In this document: in pieces, positions 18,108 to 20,300 of the stretch
How positions within the stretch are numbered: position 1 is the first letter of the stretch
How the letters are laid out: each line of letters opens with the position of its first letter
Program-made: the position numbers and the translations under genes
From: CAZEVY01 sp964515555
Lineage (GTDB): Bacteria > Acidobacteriota > Terriglobia > Bryobacterales > Bryobacteraceae
NCBI GenBank assembly: GCA_964515555.1
Contig: CAZEVY010000097.1
Coordinates: 1 to 20,300, forward strand
Direction of reading: 5' to 3'
DNA: 20,300 nt
Notes under the pieces: model-generated
Databases searched by the model: none
Seen by the model: only the letters and a program-made list of their open reading frames with translations
Told to the model about the DNA's origin: nothing

Positions 18108-20300
18108 TCCGGTAATGTTAGCCCGCGAGGGGAGTCGCGGGGCGGCGCGGGGTCCCCGTCGGCCGACTCCAGGCCCCGGTGCAGAGCGCTCAGGTCCGAG
18201 GCGGGCGCGCGGCGGCGCGACTGTTTGACGGCGTACATGCGCCGGTCGGCTTCGGCGAGCAGTTGCTCGGCGTCCTCGCCGTCGTCGGGAAACAGGGCGT
18301 GCCCGACGCTCAGCGAGAGCATTCCCTCGCGCCCGAGCTCGGCGCCGGTCGCCGCCACATCCATCGAGAGCCGTCCGATGCGCTCCGCAATCGAATCCGG
18401 TGAGAAGTCGGGCAGCACCAGGATGAATTCGTCGCCGCCCATGCGGGCCACGTAATCGTACTCGCGGCAGCTGTCTTTGAGCGCCCTGGCCGCCCGCGCC
18501 AGCACTCGGTTGCCGGTCAGGTGGCCCAGCAGGTCGTTGACCTGCTTGAAGCCGTCCAGATCGCAGACCAGCACCGCCAGGCGGCCGCTGTTGCGCCGGG
18601 CACGCGCCAGCTCGCCGTCCAGGTGGAGGAACAGCGAGCGCGCGTTGGGCAGTCCGGTGAGCGCGTCGGTCACCGCGTTGCGCTCGGCCTGCTGGAAGCG
18701 CAGGGCGTTCTCGATCGCCAGCGATAGTTTCGAGTGGATGGCCATCAGCAGCCGCAGGTGGTCCGTGCTGAATGCGTCTTTCTCGGAGTGATAGAGCGCC
18801 AGCACGCCGCTCATCGCACCCGCTCCCTCCCGGCCCTGTCCGTTGAGCCGGATCGCCAGCGCCGAGCGCAGCGTGCTGAACTTGCTGGCGTCGTCCAGGT
18901 ACCCGGGTTCCACCGAAGGATTCCCGTTGACGATGGGCTTGCCGTTCTCCGCCACCCAGCCCGAAAGCCCCTGCCCCACCGGAATCTCCAGCGATGAGAA
19001 CAGCCGGTGATTCTCGCCCTGCACGAACTCGGGGATCAGCGTGTTTTCGCGGCGCACGTAGATGGCGATGCAGTCGTGGGGGATCAGCTTCTTCAGGCGC
19101 AGCGCCAGCACCGAGAGCGTCTCGTTGAGGCTGAGCGAGCTGCCCAGGTCGTGCGTGAGCTCGTAGAGCATCAGCACCTCCTGGCGCGCCGAGGCGATGC
19201 GATTGAGAAACGCCAGCCGGTCCGATCCCTTCGCCGACGCCGCCGGCGCGGCCTTCTCGAATCCCGCCGCCGGCGCTTCGCCACGCGGCACCTTCACGTC
19301 GAGCGAGAGCTTCGCCACCTCGCCGGCCCGCGCGCGCGCCAGTTTCTCCAGGTCGTGGAAGCGCTCCCCCAGTACCTCGACGACTCTCGGGTCGAACGCC
19401 TTGCCGGACTCCGAGGCCACCACCTTCATGGCCTCGTCGAGCGGAATCGCCCGCCGGTACTGGCGGTCCGACGCCAGCGCGTCCAGGCAGTCCACCGCCG
19501 AGAGGATGCGCGCCCCGATGGGGATGGCTTCGCCCCGCAGCCCGTCGGGATAACCGCTGCCATCCCACTTCTCGTGATGGGACCGTACGATCGGAACCAC
19601 CGGGTATGGGAACTGCACGCGCTCGAGGATCTCGGCGCCCACCACCGGGTGGATCTTCATTTTTTCGTACTCTTCCACGGTGAGCTTGCCGGGCTTGGAG
19701 ATGATGTAGTCGGGCACGGCCAGCTTTCCGATGTCGTGCAGGATCGCCGCCGCCTGAAGCGCCTTCAGCTCGCGCTCCTCCAGCTTCAGCTCGCGGCCGA
19801 CCTCGGTGGCGTAGACCTGTACGCGCGAGAGATGTTCGGCCGTGGTGTTGTCCTTGGCCTCGATCGCCAGCGCCAGCGCCTCGATGGTGCGCAGGTGCAG
19901 CGACGCCATCTCCTCGGCGTGCGCCTTCTCCGACTCCAGTTTTCCGAGGTAAACGCGGTAGGAGCGGAACACCAGGTACACCACCGGCAGAATCAGAATC
20001 GAAATCTCCCAGCTCCAGACGCCGCTCAGGTAGTTCATCGCGCCGGCGATGGAGGCGCCCAGCAGGTAATACGGGAACGACCAGAAGTAGCACTCCCGCC
20101 ACAGGCGCACCACCGATTTCCGCTCGGTCAACGCGATCACCACCGAGATCGTCGCCGTATTCAGGAGGAAGTAGATGCAGGCCGTGCTCGCCAGCCGCAG
20201 CGCGCTGCTCAGGAACGGTCCCACCGGGTTCCAGGCCGAGAACACCGCCGCCGCGCCCGCCGCCGACAGCGCGATGCTGGAGACGTTGAACAACACCTGC
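18104..20300 (-). CDS. Membrane HD-GYP–GAF–GGDEF cyclic-di-GMP protein (5' end off the window)
   Basis: About 730 residues are visible. The N-terminal ~115 residues have several membrane segments, and the reading frame continues past 20300, so the start is outside. The HD-GYP domain follows (HDIGK, HHEKWDGSGYPDGL, both intact). Next comes a GAF domain (LIPHDCIAIYVRR, GQGLSGWVAENGKPI) and a GGDEF domain with an intact MGGDEF. An RxxD I-site (REYD) lies five residues before GGDEF. HD-GYP domains hydrolyse cyclic-di-GMP; GGDEF domains make it. Both look active by motif, so the protein may switch between activities. The stop overlaps galE, which suggests control of polysaccharide output, although that link is inference. 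Confidence 0.94.
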   Translation of the reverse strand, partial: QVLFNVSSIALSAAGAAAVFSAWNPVGPFLSSALRLASTACIYFLLNTATISVVIALTERKSVVRLWRECYFWSFPYYLLGASIAGAMNYLSGVWSWEISILILPVVYLVFRSYRVYLGKLESEKAHAEEMASLHLRTIEALALAIEAKDNTTAEHLSRVQVYATEVGRELKLEERELKALQAAAILHDIGKLAVPDYIISKPGKLTVEEYEKMKIHPVVGAEILERVQFPYPVVPIVRSHHEKWDGSGYPDGLRGEAIPIGARILSAVDCLDALASDRQYRRAIPLDEAMKVVASESGKAFDPRVVEVLGERFHDLEKLARARAGEVAKLSLDVKVPRGEAPAAGFEKAAPAASAKGSDRLAFLNRIASARQEVLMLYELTHDLGSSLSLNETLSVLALRLKKLIPHDCIAIYVRRENTLIPEFVQGENHRLFSSLEIPVGQGLSGWVAENGKPIVNGNPSVEPGYLDDASKFSTLRSALAIRLNGQGREGAGAMSGVLALYHSEKDAFSTDHLRLLMAIHSKLSLAIENALRFQQAERNAVTDALTGLPNARSLFLHLDGELARARRNSGRLAVLVCDLDGFKQVNDLLGHLTGNRVLARAARALKDSCREYDYVARMGGDEFILVLPDFSPDSIAERIGRLSMDVAATGAELGREGMLSLSVGHALFPDDGEDAEQLLAEADRRMYAVKQSRRRAPASDLSALHRGLESADGDPAPPRDSPRGLTLPE
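18115..18120 (-). promoter_or_regulatory. Possible -10 element of a leaderless galE transcript
   Basis: TAACAT on the minus strand ends 7 bases before the GTG at 18107 and lies within the last codons of the GGDEF gene. No clear -35 was found. Confidence 0.25.

Noticed and set aside
18108..20102. Upstream in-frame extension of galE, up to 988 codons
   Set aside because: The extension is Arg/Gly-rich and out of frame with the GGDEF protein. The NAD-binding motif begins right after GTG 18107, which is the natural start.
1..20300. CRISPR arrays, tRNA genes, rRNA genes and insertion sequences
   Set aside because: I saw no regularly spaced short repeats, no tRNA-like cloverleaf with a CCA-type end, no rRNA sequence and no transposase.

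Overview
The window is a high-GC, densely packed bacterial segment. It most likely comes from an acidobacterium of the Solibacter/Bryobacter type. That is an inference from the mix of genes: an SBBP-repeat seven-blade propeller protein, a CusF–SCO fusion, sulfatase-like proteins with a Thr at the nucleophile position, CAGT-type inverted repeats, and start codons placed directly after -10-like hexamers. No rRNA or other phylogenetic marker is present, so the assignment is tentative.

Left arm (1-4996, minus strand): five genes form one tight unit. In transcription order they are a membrane-anchored GcvH-like protein, a four-cluster ferredoxin (HybA/HmcB type), a NrfD/HybB-type quinone-site membrane protein, a sensor histidine kinase with a CX4CH motif in its sensor region, and an NtrC-type sigma-54 response regulator cut by the window edge. 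The last four overlap each other. A good sigma-54 -24/-12 match lies just upstream of the first gene, with repeated inverted motifs further up. The unit may therefore be a redox module that controls its own expression. I consider this the best candidate for an undescribed system.

Middle (4997-10778, plus strand): a short membrane protein is followed by a coupled four-gene run: FkbM methyltransferase, membrane sulfatase-like hydrolase, CusF–SCO copper lipoprotein and a TPR protein. Adjacent genes overlap by 4 bases or abut. A CAGT-type imperfect inverted repeat closes the run.

10785-12454: a perfect terminator hairpin and a promoter-like sequence on the minus strand delimit a possible ~160-nt structured RNA downstream of a divergent NRAMP-family transporter. 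That transporter lacks the canonical metal-ligand residues.

12483-15522 (minus): an SBBP propeller protein, an isoprenylcysteine methyltransferase-like protein, and a DUF6010-like membrane protein.

15597-17185: a 37-bp direct repeat (35/37 identical), which is the 3' end of galE, brackets a ParD/ParE toxin–antitoxin pair and a frameshifted Abi-alpha-like gene. This looks like a small defence/stability island at the galE 3' end.

17136-20300 (minus): galE overlaps a large HD-GYP–GAF–GGDEF cyclic-di-GMP protein whose 5' end is off the window.
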